NCBI RefSeq assembly: GCF_013408655.1
Contig: NZ_JACCBP010000001.1
Span: 2,790,001-2,854,000, forward strand
DNA from: Pigmentiphaga litoralis
GTDB taxonomy: Bacteria > Pseudomonadota > Gammaproteobacteria > Burkholderiales > Burkholderiaceae_B
Direction of reading: 5' to 3'
Length of the DNA stretch: 64,000 nucleotides
Part shown: positions 15,582 through 24,900 of the stretch, piece by piece
Layout of the letters: every line of letters starts with the position of its first letter
Numbering within the stretch: the stretch's first letter is position 1
Position numbers and translations under genes: made by a program
The notes under the pieces: generated by a model
What the model saw: only the letters and a program-made list of their open reading frames with translations
What the model was told of the DNA's origin: nothing
Database searches by the model: none

Positions 15582-17842
15582 CAGGCGTCCTTGACGCAGT
15601 CCACGTAGTGACGGATCTGGCCTTCGGCGTTGACCTCGGCCACCAGGCCGTGGATGTCGGTGCCAAAACCCGGGAACTGCGCGTTGAACTTCCGTGCGAA
15701 CTGCAGGTAGTGGACGATCGTGCTGTTGAAGCGTTCGCCCGGGATCAGCAGCGGAATGCCCGGCGGATACGGGGTCAGCAGCACGCTGGTCACGCGCCCT
15801 TCCAGCTGGTCGACGTCCACGCGTTCGATCTCGCGGTGCGCCATCTTGGCAAAGGCTTCGGACGGCTTCATGGCCGATTCCATGTCGCTCAGGTACATCT
15901 CGGTCGTCAGGCGCGCCACGTCGTACTCGCGGTACAGCGCATGGATCTTCAGGCACAGATCGCGCAGGCCGACCTTTTCGTATTCCGGGTAGTCCTGGCA
16001 GAACTCGGGCAGGATGCGCCACATCGGCACGTTGCGGTCGTAGTCGTCCTTGAACTGCTGCAAGGCGGTCAGCAGCGTGTTCCAGCGGCCTTTGGTAATG
16101 CCGATGGTGAACAGGATGAAGAACGAATACAGGCCGGTCTTTTCGACGATCACGCCGTGTTCGGCCAGGAAGCGCGTGACGATCGACGCTGGAATGCCGG
16201 TTTCGCCGAACTTGCCCGACACGTCCAGCCCCGGGGTGATGATCGTGGCCTTGATCGGGTCGAGCATGTTGAAGCCCGGCGCCAGATTGCCGAAGCCGTG
16301 CCATTCATCGTTCGCTTCAAGGATCCAGTCTTCGCGCTCGCCAATGCCGTCGGCCACCAGCTTGTCCGGTCCCCAGACCTTGAACCACCAGTCTTCGTCA
16401 CCGAACTCGGCTTCGATCTTGCGCATGGCGCGGCGGAAATCCAGCGCTTCCAGAATGCTTTCTTCGACCAGCGCGGTCCCGCCCGGCGGCTCCATCATGG
16501 CTGCCGCCACGTCGCAGGACGCAATGATCGCGTACTGCGGCGAGGTGGACGTATGCATCAGATACGCTTCGTTGAAGATGTGGCGGTCCAGCTTGCGGGT
16601 CTCGGATTCCTGCACGATGATCTGCGACGCCTGCGACAGGCCGGCCAGCAGCTTGTGCGTCGAGTGCGTCGCGTACACGACGGCCTCGGCGCTGCGGGGG
16701 CGGTCCTTGCCGATCGCGTGCATGTTCTTGTAGAAGTCGTGGAACGCCGCATGCGGCACCCAGGCTTCGTCGAAGTGCAGCGTGTCGATCGTGCTGCCCA
16801 GCAATTCCTTGATCATCTCGACGTTGTAGACGACGCCGTCATACGTGCTTTGCGTGATGGTCAGGATGCGGGGCTTGCGCGCGCCGTTGCCCTTCGCAAA
16901 CGGGTTCGCGGCGATCTTCTTCTGGATGCTTTCCTCGCGGAATTCGTCCAGCGGAATCGGCCCGATGATGCCCAGGTGATTGCGCGTCGGGCGCAGGAAC
17001 ACCGGCACGGCGCCGATCATGATGATCGCGTGCAGGATGGACTTGTGGCAGTTGCGATCCACCACGACCACGTCGCCCGGCGCCACGTTGGCATGCCAGA
17101 CGATCTTGTTGGACGTGGACGTGCCGTTGGTCACGAAGAAACAGTGATCGGCATTGAAGATGCGCGCGGCATTGCGTTCCGACGCGGCGATGGGGCCGGT
17201 GTGGTCCAGCAGTTGGCCCAGTTCGTCCACCGCGTTGCAGACGTCGGCGCGCAGCATGTTTTCACCAAAGAACTGGTGGAACATCTGGCCCACCGGGCTC
17301 TTCAGGAAAGCGACGCCGCCCGAGTGCCCGGGGCAGTGCCACGAGTACGACCCGTCTTGCGCGTACTTGACCAGTTCGCGGAAGAACGGCGGCGCCAGCG
17401 AATCCAGATAGCTCTTGGCTTCGCGGATGATGTGGCGTGCCACGAACTCCGGCGTGTCTTCAAACATGTGAATGAAGCCGTGCAGTTCGCGCAGGATGTC
17501 GTTCGGGATGTGGCGCGACGTGCGCGTTTCGCCGTACAGGTAGATCGGGATTTCGGCGTTGCGGAAGCGCAGTTCGCCAATGAACGCGCGCAGCTTCTTG
17601 ACCGCGTGCGCCACGTCGTCGGGCATGCCGGCGCCGAACTCTTCGTCGTCGATCGACAGGATGAAGGCGCTGGCGCGGCTTTGCTGCTGCGCGAACGAAG
17701 ACAGGTCGCCGTAGTTGGTCACGCCCAGGACTTCCATGCTCTCCGCTTCGATCGCGGCAGCCAGGGCGCGCACGCCGAAGCCGGACGCATTTTCAGAACG
17801 GAAGTCTTCGTCGATGATGACGATGGGAAAGCGGAATTTCAT
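15581..17842 (-). CDS. Orn/Lys/Arg decarboxylase (fold-type I, PLP)
   Basis: This 753-residue enzyme decarboxylates a basic amino acid to a diamine. Architecture is complete: an N-terminal receiver-like wing domain (1-125), a PLP domain with SWHCPGHSGG, the NGTSTSNK phosphate-binding turn, HFDEAWVPHAAFH with the PLP-ring Asp, and the Schiff-base Lys397 in HSTHKLLAGLSQAS, then the C-terminal domain. Length matches inducible AdiA/CadA/SpeF types. Substrate choice among lysine, arginine and ornithine cannot be read reliably from sequence. No adjacent antiporter gene is present, which argues against a dedicated acid-resistance pair. Confidence 0.9.
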   Translation of the reverse strand: MKFRFPIVIIDEDFRSENASGFGVRALAAAIEAESMEVLGVTNYGDLSSFAQQQSRASAFILSIDDEEFGAGMPDDVAHAVKKLRAFIGELRFRNAEIPIYLYGETRTSRHIPNDILRELHGFIHMFEDTPEFVARHIIREAKSYLDSLAPPFFRELVKYAQDGSYSWHCPGHSGGVAFLKSPVGQMFHQFFGENMLRADVCNAVDELGQLLDHTGPIAASERNAARIFNADHCFFVTNGTSTSNKIVWHANVAPGDVVVVDRNCHKSILHAIIMIGAVPVFLRPTRNHLGIIGPIPLDEFREESIQKKIAANPFAKGNGARKPRILTITQSTYDGVVYNVEMIKELLGSTIDTLHFDEAWVPHAAFHDFYKNMHAIGKDRPRSAEAVVYATHSTHKLLAGLSQASQIIVQESETRKLDRHIFNEAYLMHTSTSPQYAIIASCDVAAAMMEPPGGTALVEESILEALDFRRAMRKIEAEFGDEDWWFKVWGPDKLVADGIGEREDWILEANDEWHGFGNLAPGFNMLDPIKATIITPGLDVSGKFGETGIPASIVTRFLAEHGVIVEKTGLYSFFILFTIGITKGRWNTLLTALQQFKDDYDRNVPMWRILPEFCQDYPEYEKVGLRDLCLKIHALYREYDVARLTTEMYLSDMESAMKPSEAFAKMAHREIERVDVDQLEGRVTSVLLTPYPPGIPLLIPGERFNSTIVHYLQFARKFNAQFPGFGTDIHGLVAEVNAEGQIRHYVDCVKDA

Positions 17843-17930
17843 GGACGCTCCTGCAGCCAGAAATAAGGTTGAACCGTCACCCCCGCGCGGATCGCGCGGC
17901 GAGGGGACGAATGATGCGCAAGGCCAGGGG

Positions 17931-18497
17931 TCAGGTGCTTGGCAGTGTCACGCCGCGCTGGCCTTGATACTTGCCGCCGCGGTCTTTGTAGGACGTTTCG
18001 CAGACTTCGTCGCTTTCGAAGAACAGCATCTGCGCACATCCTTCGCCAGCGTAGATCTTGGCGGGCAACGGCGTCGTATTCGAAAATTCCAGCGTGACGT
18101 GGCCTTCCCATTCGGGTTCCAGCGGGGTCACGTTGACGATGATGCCGCAGCGCGCGTAGGTGCTTTTGCCCAGGCAGATCGTCAGCACGCTGCGTGGAAT
18201 GCGGAAGTATTCGACCGTGCGGGCCAGCGCGAACGAATTTGGCGGGATGATGCAGACATCGCCTTCAAAGTCGACGAACGACTTTGAATCGAAGGCCTTG
18301 GGGTCGACGATGGTCGAATTGATATTGGTGAAGATCTTGAACTCGCGTGCGCAGCGCACGTCGTAGCCGTAACTGCTGGTGCCGTAACTGACGATGCGTT
18401 CGCCGTTCACGTTCCGCACCTGTCCCGGTTCGAACGGCTCGATCATGCCATCTTCGGTGGCAGCACGACGGATCCAGCGGTCGCTTTTGATGCTCAT
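17931..18497 (-). CDS. dcd: dCTP deaminase
   Basis: It converts dCTP to dUTP, feeding dTMP synthesis. The 188-residue length equals the standard trimeric Dcd. Family motifs are [14 protein letters not shown] near residue 40, [32 protein letters not shown] around 110-140 and the nucleotide-binding tail [15 protein letters not shown]. The start at 18497 gives the canonical N-terminus [11 protein letters not shown]; the frame continues upstream without family similarity. It lies 88 nt upstream of the decarboxylase, the neighbour order often seen in Burkholderiales. Confidence 0.96.
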   Translation of the reverse strand: MSIKSDRWIRRAATEDGMIEPFEPGQVRNVNGERIVSYGTSSYGYDVRCAREFKIFTNINSTIVDPKAFDSKSFVDFEGDVCIIPPNSFALARTVEYFRIPRSVLTICLGKSTYARCGIIVNVTPLEPEWEGHVTLEFSNTTPLPAKIYAGEGCAQMLFFESDEVCETSYKDRGGKYQGQRGVTLPST

Positions 18498-18584
18498 GAA
18501 CAGGGGCCTCGGCGGATGACAAATGAAGTAAAGGCTGCGATTGTAGCCGTCTAATGCGACAGCTCCGCGCCGCACCTGGACGCT

Positions 18585-19358
18585 TTAGTCCGACCTGTCC
18601 TGCGCAGGGCTTGTTCCCGGCGCGTTCAGCCCGGCCGCCAGAAAATCCAGCATGCCCGCCAGGGTCTGCGACGACGGGCCAAGGGTGGGGCCGTTCCCGC
18701 TGGCGTCGGGCATCAGGCGCGCGACGCGGCCGTTGTCGGCGCGCAGGTACATCATGCTGCCGAACACGCACTGCAGGCGCAGGAACAGTTCGTCGCGCGT
18801 CAGGTGCGGGCAGGCGGCTTCCAGCGCCAGCACGAAGTGCCGGGCCACCGCGTCATGCACGCCGAACACGATGTTCTTGACGGTCCGGTCGGGTTCCACC
18901 GAGCAGATCGCCGACAGCCGGTTGAAGATCGCGCCCTTGTCGGTGTCGCCCATGCGCAGCCCCGGACCCAGAAAGGCGGCCAGCACCTGGCGCACGTCCG
19001 GTTGGGTGACCTGCCCGTCTGTCGGGAAGCAGGCGTCCAGCAGCGCCTGGCGCTCGGCATTCATGTCGACCACCCGACCTTCAAAGATCGCGCGCAGCAG
19101 ACCTTCCTTGGTGCGGAAGTAGTAGTGCACGGCCGCCATGTTGGCGTCCGCCGCCGCCGTGATCGCACGCAAGGACACGCCGTTGTAGCCCTGCTCGGCA
19201 AACAGGCGCTCGGCCACGTCGATGATGCGGTCGCGCGTGGACAGTTCGGCGTCCCTAGCCGCGGCTGACGGGCTCAGCTCGGTGGATGGCGCCGGCGTGA
19301 AGGCGTCGTGGGGGGTCGTCTGGGGCATGGAAGCAGTGGGAAGGGACGGGGTGGCCAT
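18585..19358 (-). CDS. TetR family transcriptional regulator
   Basis: This 257-residue repressor has its N-terminal three-helix domain at about residues 40-90 (RDRIIDVAERLFAEQGYNGVSLRAITAAADANMAAVHYYFRTKEGLL), with the expected YYF recognition end. A 30-residue Pro/Ser/Ala-rich leader precedes it, so an internal start (ATG codon 11) is possible. The C-terminal helical domain binds an unknown ligand. It is divergent from a cupin and Bug gene pair, and a perfect 7-bp dyad lies 28 bp from its start. Confidence 0.88.
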   Translation of the reverse strand: MATPSLPTASMPQTTPHDAFTPAPSTELSPSAAARDAELSTRDRIIDVAERLFAEQGYNGVSLRAITAAADANMAAVHYYFRTKEGLLRAIFEGRVVDMNAERQALLDACFPTDGQVTQPDVRQVLAAFLGPGLRMGDTDKGAIFNRLSAICSVEPDRTVKNIVFGVHDAVARHFVLALEAACPHLTRDELFLRLQCVFGSMMYLRADNGRVARLMPDASGNGPTLGPSSQTLAGMLDFLAAGLNAPGTSPAQDRSD

Positions 19359-19385
19359 GACGTCATCGTAACCGGATGCGGAACC

Positions 19386-19401
19386 ATTCCGACCTCGGAA
19401 T
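19386..19401. promoter_or_regulatory. 16-bp dyad, candidate TetR operator
   Basis: Perfect arms ATTCCGA and TCGGAAT are separated by CC. The site lies between the TetR start (19358) and the probable cupin promoter (19430-19459), as expected for an autoregulated TetR gene. Confidence 0.55.
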
Positions 19402-19429
19402 AATTAAGTCGACTGCTTGAATCATTCGT

Positions 19430-19459
19430 TTGACTTCGATTCCGTCTCGTCTCTATGAT
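19430..19459 (+). promoter_or_regulatory. Sigma70-type promoter for cupin-Bug operon, followed by a 14-bp tandem repeat
   Basis: TTGACT and TATGAT are separated by 18 nt. Immediately downstream, 19470-19497 holds two tandem copies of a 14-bp unit (GCGACGTTCGAGAC, then the same with A for G at position 12). The repeat would lie at about +5 to +32 of the transcript or act as an additional operator. No other gene is in this 196-bp gap. Confidence 0.45.
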
Positions 19460-19554
19460 GCCCAGAAAAGCGACGTTCGAGACGCGACGTTCGAAACGCG
19501 CCGCCCCTACAACAAGATGCTTGAACACAGGCATCCACGCCCTCGGGAGACTCC

Positions 19555-20142
19555 ATGCAAGGCACCATCCGCCGCGTTGTAACCGGCCACGACGCCGACG
19601 GGCGAGCGATCGTCATCGAAGACGGCCCCGCACCCAATGTCCGTCACAACCCCGCGCGGCCCGGGTATTACCTGACGCAGCTGTGGATCACGCCCACGTC
19701 GCCCGCGCCGATCGACAACGGCCCCGACCCCACGCTCAGTCCCGTCGCGCTGCAACCGCCGCCCCTGGGCAGCGTGATCCGCGTAATCGAATTTCCACCG
19801 GCCGCCCTGGAGTTGCGTAACCTGGACCCGGACGCCGCCAAGGCCGCGTTTGCCTTGTTCGGCGGACAGCAAGCGCTGACTGCGCAACATGCGCCCAACA
19901 CCCGTCATCCCTTCATGCACCGCACCGAAACCATCGACTACGCGGTGGTCCTGACGGGCGAAATCACCATGCTGCTGGACGAGTCCGAAGTCACGCTCAA
20001 GGCCGGCGACATGCTCGTCCAGCGCGGGACGCACCATGCCTGGACCAACCGCAGCGACGCGCCGTGCAAGGTGCTGTTCGTGCTGATCGACGGCCAGTTC
20101 GAACCCGCGCTGGCCGAAAAATTCCAGGACGGCCACGCGTAA
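19555..20142 (+). CDS. Cupin domain protein
   Basis: This 195-residue single-cupin protein has a C-terminal beta-barrel with metal-binding motif 1 around residues 121-142 (HPFMHRTETIDYAVVLTGEITMLLDE) and motif 2 (GDMLVQRGTHHAWTNRSDAPCKVLFV). The N-terminal half (IRRVVTGHDADGRAIVIEDGPAP) is typical of a family found near TetR regulators and catabolic genes in Burkholderiales. A dioxygenase, isomerase or ligand-binding role is possible; activity cannot be assigned. It is followed 140 nt later by a Bug protein on the same strand. Confidence 0.85.
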   Translation: MQGTIRRVVTGHDADGRAIVIEDGPAPNVRHNPARPGYYLTQLWITPTSPAPIDNGPDPTLSPVALQPPPLGSVIRVIEFPPAALELRNLDPDAAKAAFALFGGQQALTAQHAPNTRHPFMHRTETIDYAVVLTGEITMLLDESEVTLKAGDMLVQRGTHHAWTNRSDAPCKVLFVLIDGQFEPALAEKFQDGHA

Positions 20143-20282
20143 GCGCAAAGCCAGGCGAGCCTGACCACCGGCCGGCCAAAGCCGCTGACGCGCCTGCGCC
20201 TGCGCCGCAGAGCAAGTCGGCGGCCGCCACCCTGCCCTCCACCGACACCACACCTACAAAAAAGCACTACGAGGAGACATCC

Positions 20283-21326
20283 ATGCCCGTCACGACACCC
20301 ACCGGCCGCGCCCTGCCGGTTGCACCCGCTGCGCCCGCAGCCCGCCCGCAGAACCGCGCCCTGACTGTCACCGGCGCCGCGATGGCGGCCCTTGCCGCGC
20401 AGGCGTTCGTCGGCATCCCTTCCGCCGCGGCGCAGACGCCCTACCCCACCCGGTCGGTCGAAGTCATCGTGCCGTATTCCGCCGGCGGCAGCGTCGACAT
20501 CATGGCGCGCGCCTTCACGAAAGAAATGGCCGAGATCCTGGGCCAGCAAATCGTCGTGAACAATCGGGATGGCGCCGGCGGGACCATCGGCGTGGCCGCC
20601 ATTGCCAACGGCCGGCCCGACGGCTACACCGTGCTGTTTTCGCCCTCGTCACCGCTGACGCAAGCGCCCTTTCTGATGGGCAAATTGCCGTACCAGGTCG
20701 ACCAGATCGTGCCGATCTGCCAGATCTTCGAAAACCCGTTCGTGATCGCGGTCCGCAAGGAATCGCCCATCACCAACCTGAAGGACCTGCTGACCCGCGC
20801 CGCCGCCAAACCTGGCGCGCTGTCGTACGGCCACGCCGGCCCGGGCTCGGTCCCCCACCTGGCGACGGCGAATCTGGCCAAGGCGAGCAAGGTGAGCTTC
20901 AACGAGATCGCGTTCCGGGGCGACGCGCAGGTGATTCCGCAGATTTTGGGCGGCCATGTCGACTTTGGCGCCCTGGGTGTGTCGTCGGTGGCGGGCAAGG
21001 ACCTGCGTCTGTTGGCCGTGTATGGCACCGGCCGCCTGCCGGGCTTGCCCGACGTCCCCGCGATCACCGAGTCCGGCATTCCCCACGCCGTGATCGCGCG
21101 CAATGGGCTGTATGTGCACCACAGCACCCCCGCCGCGGTCCGCACGACGCTGGAACGCGCCTGCCAGACGGCGTCGGCCAAGCCTGAATTCAAGACCGCC
21201 GCGAGCCAGTTGTTCCAGCAGATCAGCTATCTGAATGCGACAGACTTTGCTTCCAAACTGGCTAGCGACCTTGAGACAAACAAGGCGTTGATACAGTCGT
21301 TGGGGTTGTTGAATACGGGGAACTGA
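20283..21326 (+). CDS. Bug family periplasmic solute-binding protein
   Basis: This 347-residue TctC-like protein has an unusually long N-terminal leader: about 30 Pro/Ala-rich residues before the hydrophobic core ALTVTGAAMAALAAQAF and a cleavage region SAAAQT, about residue 50. I chose ATG 20283 because GAGGAGA lies 7 nt upstream. The Bug motif VEVIVPYSAGGSVDIMARA and RPDGYTVLFS follow. It probably shares a transcript with the cupin gene. No permease is adjacent; it may use the distant TctBA or act as a sensor. Ligand unknown. Confidence 0.9.
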   Translation: MPVTTPTGRALPVAPAAPAARPQNRALTVTGAAMAALAAQAFVGIPSAAAQTPYPTRSVEVIVPYSAGGSVDIMARAFTKEMAEILGQQIVVNNRDGAGGTIGVAAIANGRPDGYTVLFSPSSPLTQAPFLMGKLPYQVDQIVPICQIFENPFVIAVRKESPITNLKDLLTRAAAKPGALSYGHAGPGSVPHLATANLAKASKVSFNEIAFRGDAQVIPQILGGHVDFGALGVSSVAGKDLRLLAVYGTGRLPGLPDVPAITESGIPHAVIARNGLYVHHSTPAAVRTTLERACQTASAKPEFKTAASQLFQQISYLNATDFASKLASDLETNKALIQSLGLLNTGN

Positions 21327-21381
21327 GGGGGTTGCAGGTCGGATGTAGGGATATCGCGGAAAATTTGCTGGCTGGGAGCCC

Positions 21382-21484
21382 GGAGGGAGCGGACAGTCGG
21401 GTTGGAAGGCCGAGCTCGCTGGGTCCCGGCCTACGCCGGGCCTGGGCATAGCAAAGCCTCCCAACCCGACTGTCCGCTCCCTCC
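21382..21484. repeat. Inverted repeat with 24-bp perfect arms
   Basis: Arms 21382-21405 and 21461-21484 are exact reverse complements (GGAGGGAGCGGACAGTCGGG begins the left arm). Five more pairs extend inward after one mismatch. The 55-nt loop carries its own 6-bp hairpin, CCCGGC-CTAC-GCCGGG (21425-21440), resembling the widespread proteobacterial REP-like hairpin built on GGCCTACGCC. Confidence 0.85.
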
Positions 21485-21842
21485 CTGTTTGTACAGCGCC
21501 TTCGGCTGGCCTCGGCTGGGGGCTAGTGCGGGCGTCCGATCTTTTTTGGGGGGTTGTGGGTGCAACATGCCTAATGCGGCGGGGGCGCTCGAAACCAATT
21601 TCCAGCGAGACGCGGCCCAGCGCAGCGTCGGCCCTCTCTGGTCCGGGGTGGGGTGTGTCATGCCGGTCGGGGGCATTGGGCGCGCCGGGGTTTGCGCCCG
21701 GATCGGGGAAGCAAGGGCGCGCCTGTTTGAGCGGCACGCTTATCGACTGTCCGGGGGACAGTCGATGCCGCGAGTTTGCGCGTCCGCCCCGATCCGGGCG
21801 CAAACCCCGGAGTTCCGGCGTAGGCCGGAACCCAGCGAACTC
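21412..21842. repeat. Outer imperfect inverted pair of a REP-like unit
   Basis: The 28-nt unit at 21412-21439 recurs in opposite orientation at 21815-21842 with 2 mismatches (GCTGGGTCCCGGCCTACGCC in the first copy). The right copy overlaps a perfect 8-bp hairpin GTTCCGGC-GTAG-GCCGGAAC (21812-21831). GGCCTACGCCGG-type hairpins are common dispersed repeats in proteobacteria; family membership is my recognition, not a search result. Confidence 0.7.
21685..21810. repeat. Inverted repeat with 24-bp perfect arms, containing an 11-bp palindrome
   Basis: Arms 21685-21708 and 21787-21810 are exact reverse complements. Inside the 78-nt loop, 21742-21766 forms a second exact dyad: ATCGACTGTCC and its complement around GGG. 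The inner dyad shares CGACTGTCCG with the arms of the 21382-21484 repeat. Confidence 0.85.
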
Positions 21843-21989
21843 TGCACCCGAGCGGCATGACACGCCACGCCCAGCGCAATCAGCGCCCTCCCCGGCGAGA
21901 CACCCGCAAAAAGAAAACGGCCCCGATCCGCCTTCACGAATCAGAGCCGCCCTCCGGATCACCACATCAACCTACGACCATCAACCAGA

Positions 21990-24900
21990 TCAATCGTTGA
22001 ACATGAACATGTACAACAGATCCACCCCGTTGATCGTCCCACCCTTCCCGACCACAGACAGCTGATCCGTCAGCTTGTAGCTCAACTTCACGACGCCATC
22101 GCGCCCCGACAAGGCCTGCTCGAAACTTGCGTAGATCGTGTCGGTGATCCGCTTTCCAATGATGAAGAACTGACTCGCCAGCTGCGTATTCGTCGCCGAC
22201 GTACTGTTCCCCGCCACCGTCCGCTCAGGCAACAACCCCCGCGTCGATCCCACGTTCCCGGAACGCACGCCCAGCTCGTCGATCCCCAGCCGCCGGGTAA
22301 ATGGCTCGCCGCCCTTCGGCCCCAGCAATGATGTCGCCGCGCTTAACAGCAAGCCGGCATCCGCGCCGCCACCGCCGGCATCCGGCCCGCGGCCCAGCAA
22401 CAGCCACGACAGCTTCTCGACATCACTCACTTCCGGCTGCGAAAACAGCGTGATGCGCGGACGGCGTGCTGTGCCGGCGACTTGCACGCCCGCCTCCACC
22501 GCCGGCCCGACGCGCAAGGCCACGATATCCAGCAGCGGGTCATCGATCGGGCCCTGGAACGTGATGGCGCCGCGACGTACCGTCAGTGTCTGGCCGTAGG
22601 TGGAAAACACCCCGCCGCGCGTCCGCACCAGGCCGCTGGCCCGCATCGAACTGCCTTCGCCGATCACCCGGATCTGGCCGATCAGGCCCGTATCCAGGCC
22701 ATAGCCTTGCAGGAAGAAGCGCTCGCCCAGCTTCAGGCCGACGTCGAACGTGATGCCGCGCGGCACTTCCCGCTTTTCGTCGCCGCTGCGCACCACCAGC
22801 ACGTCATCCGACAAGGTGGGGGGCGATTGCGTGCCCAGGTTGATCCAGCCGGCGTCCACTTCAAACAGGCCCGCCACCCGCAGCTTGGTCGGCGCCAGGT
22901 CCACGTCCACCCGGCCGGAACCCGCCACGAAACGGTCCGCCCGCTGGATGGCCGGAAAACGGTCTGCCTGGATGGTGGCGTGGCCCGATGCCTGCGCCAG
23001 GTTCCAGTCGGCGCTGATCACCAGCTCGGACTTCTGCCCTTCGCTGTCTATCCATTGGGTCACCCGCGAATCGCGCGGGCGAACGCGAATCACCCCCGGA
23101 AAGCGCAGGGCTTCCAGCACGATCCGGTTGCCTTCCAGCCGCGCCTGCAGCGTGCCATTCAGCAGCCGGATGCCGTTGTCCACCTGGATCACGCGGATGC
23201 CTTCCCCGGTGATGGCGCCGCGCGCGCCCCAGGTATTGCCTTCTTGCGCGATCCGCACCTTGCCCTTGACCGCGCCGCCCAGTTCCAGGGTATCGCCAAT
23301 CAACAGCCCCAGCCAGCTCAGGTCCTTGACGTCGAGGTCGGCATCGGCAAACGCGGGCCGGTCGGCGTCCAGACCGATGGCGCCATTCACGGCGCGAACC
23401 CCGGCTTCGCCGTCGACCCGTACGGTGCCCAGCCGCTCGCCCGCCACGTTGGCCTTGACGGTCACCCGGCTGCGTCCCGGCTGCCCGGTCGGCGTGGCCT
23501 GCAGATTCAGCTCAAGGGCGTTCAGCCCCAGTGCCACGGGCGGCGTGCCCGGCAGCCACAGGTCGCCGCTGCGCCGGCGGATCTGCGCCGTGCCTTGCAG
23601 GGCGTCGGCAAACCGCACGTTCCAGTCGGCATCAACAATCACGATGCGTTCGGGTGGCACCGGCTTGCCCGACACCGCATCCATCAACATTTCGGGCGCC
23701 CAGGCCAGGCCTTCGATCCGGCCGGCCGATTCCCATCGACCCTGGCCGCCGCGCGATCCGGCATGAAGAATCTTGCCGGTCTGCCCGCCCGGCAGCTTGA
23801 CGGCAAAGTCGGCCGCGCCGGCTTCCCATTGCCACGCAGGGGCCACCGCCGTCGGCAGGTAGCTCAGGGTGATGGGTCGTGACAGCGTCAGGCCGAACGG
23901 GTCGCGCACCGACGCAAATTCGGTAATCCTGCCGCGCCAGCCCACCGGCTGCCGGGCGTTGCCCCCGTTGCCCCAGCTGCCCTGGAATGCGCCCTTGACC
24001 GTGGCCGGTGGCGCCGTGCCGTTCTGCAAGAAATCGGCGTCGAGCCGCCCGGCGTGATCCGCCAGCGTGCCGTTCAGCACCAGCGTGCCTTTGCGCAGCG
24101 CCGCGTCGGGCCGGTCAGCCATCCGCGCACCTTCCACCGTCACATCCAGTTTGACGGGCGCGCGCGACAGATCCATGCCGGCCGTCTGGCCACGCGCCGC
24201 GGCCGTCGCCGGAATGTTGCCGACGTCGGCCGTGCCGCGCACCGAATCCACCCGGATGCCGCCCGGCAATTGCAGGTTGTCGGCCTTCAGCCGCACGTCC
24301 ACGGCAGGCGACGCCAGCGTATCGGCCACGCCGCCCTGCGCGCTCAGCGTGCCGCGCAACGATGGCCACAGCAGGTTCAGTTGTGGCGCATCCAGATCAA
24401 AGGTCAGGCGATCGCCACGACGGCCAAACGCGCCCTGGGCATTGAGCCGGTTGCTGCCCGCCGTGACCGCGGCATCCAGGCGCGACAGCCGCTCGCCGGC
24501 AAAGGCGGCATCGATGCGGCCACCCAGCGGCGCGTTGTTCCAGCGGCTGCCTTCGTCAAAGCGCAACGCGGCAGTGCCCGCGATCTCGGGCGACAGCGCC
24601 CCGGCCGCATCCACCGTGGCCGACACCAGTGCCGGCGGTAGCGAGGACCCCGGCAAAAAGAAAGACGGATCGAACCTGTCCAGCCGCACATTGGCCTTGA
24701 ATTTGCGATCGCCTTGCAGCGCCAGTTCGCCGGTCGCGCGCGCCTTGGCCTCGCCCGCCTGCACATCGGCCTGCGAAATCTTCACAAGCTGATCTTCAAT
24801 CGCCGCCGTCAGCGCGATCGACATGGGCACTGCCCGGCCCGCTTCCTTCAGATTGGCCTTGACCTGCTGACGCTGCGCGTCCGCCTCGAACGTGATCGGG

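Larger units (their letters stand above)
21327..21989. other. 663-bp non-coding region between convergent genes, filled with palindromic repeats
   Basis: It lies between the stop of the Bug gene (+) and the stop of tamB (-). No frame here looks coding: there are no domains, poor codon use and no ribosome sites. The content is a set of long perfect inverted repeats, listed separately, plus a poly-T stretch (21542-21547). A transcription terminator for one or both genes is likely within it, but no single canonical stem with U-run stands out. Confidence 0.75.

Noticed and set aside
15503..17866. A 787-codon open frame on the plus strand opposite the decarboxylase
   Set aside because: Antisense shadow; composition is typical of reversed codons and no motif is present.
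19470..19497. Tandem 14-bp repeat as the start of a CRISPR or phase-variable tract
   Set aside because: Only two units, one mismatch, non-coding, and no further copies nearby.
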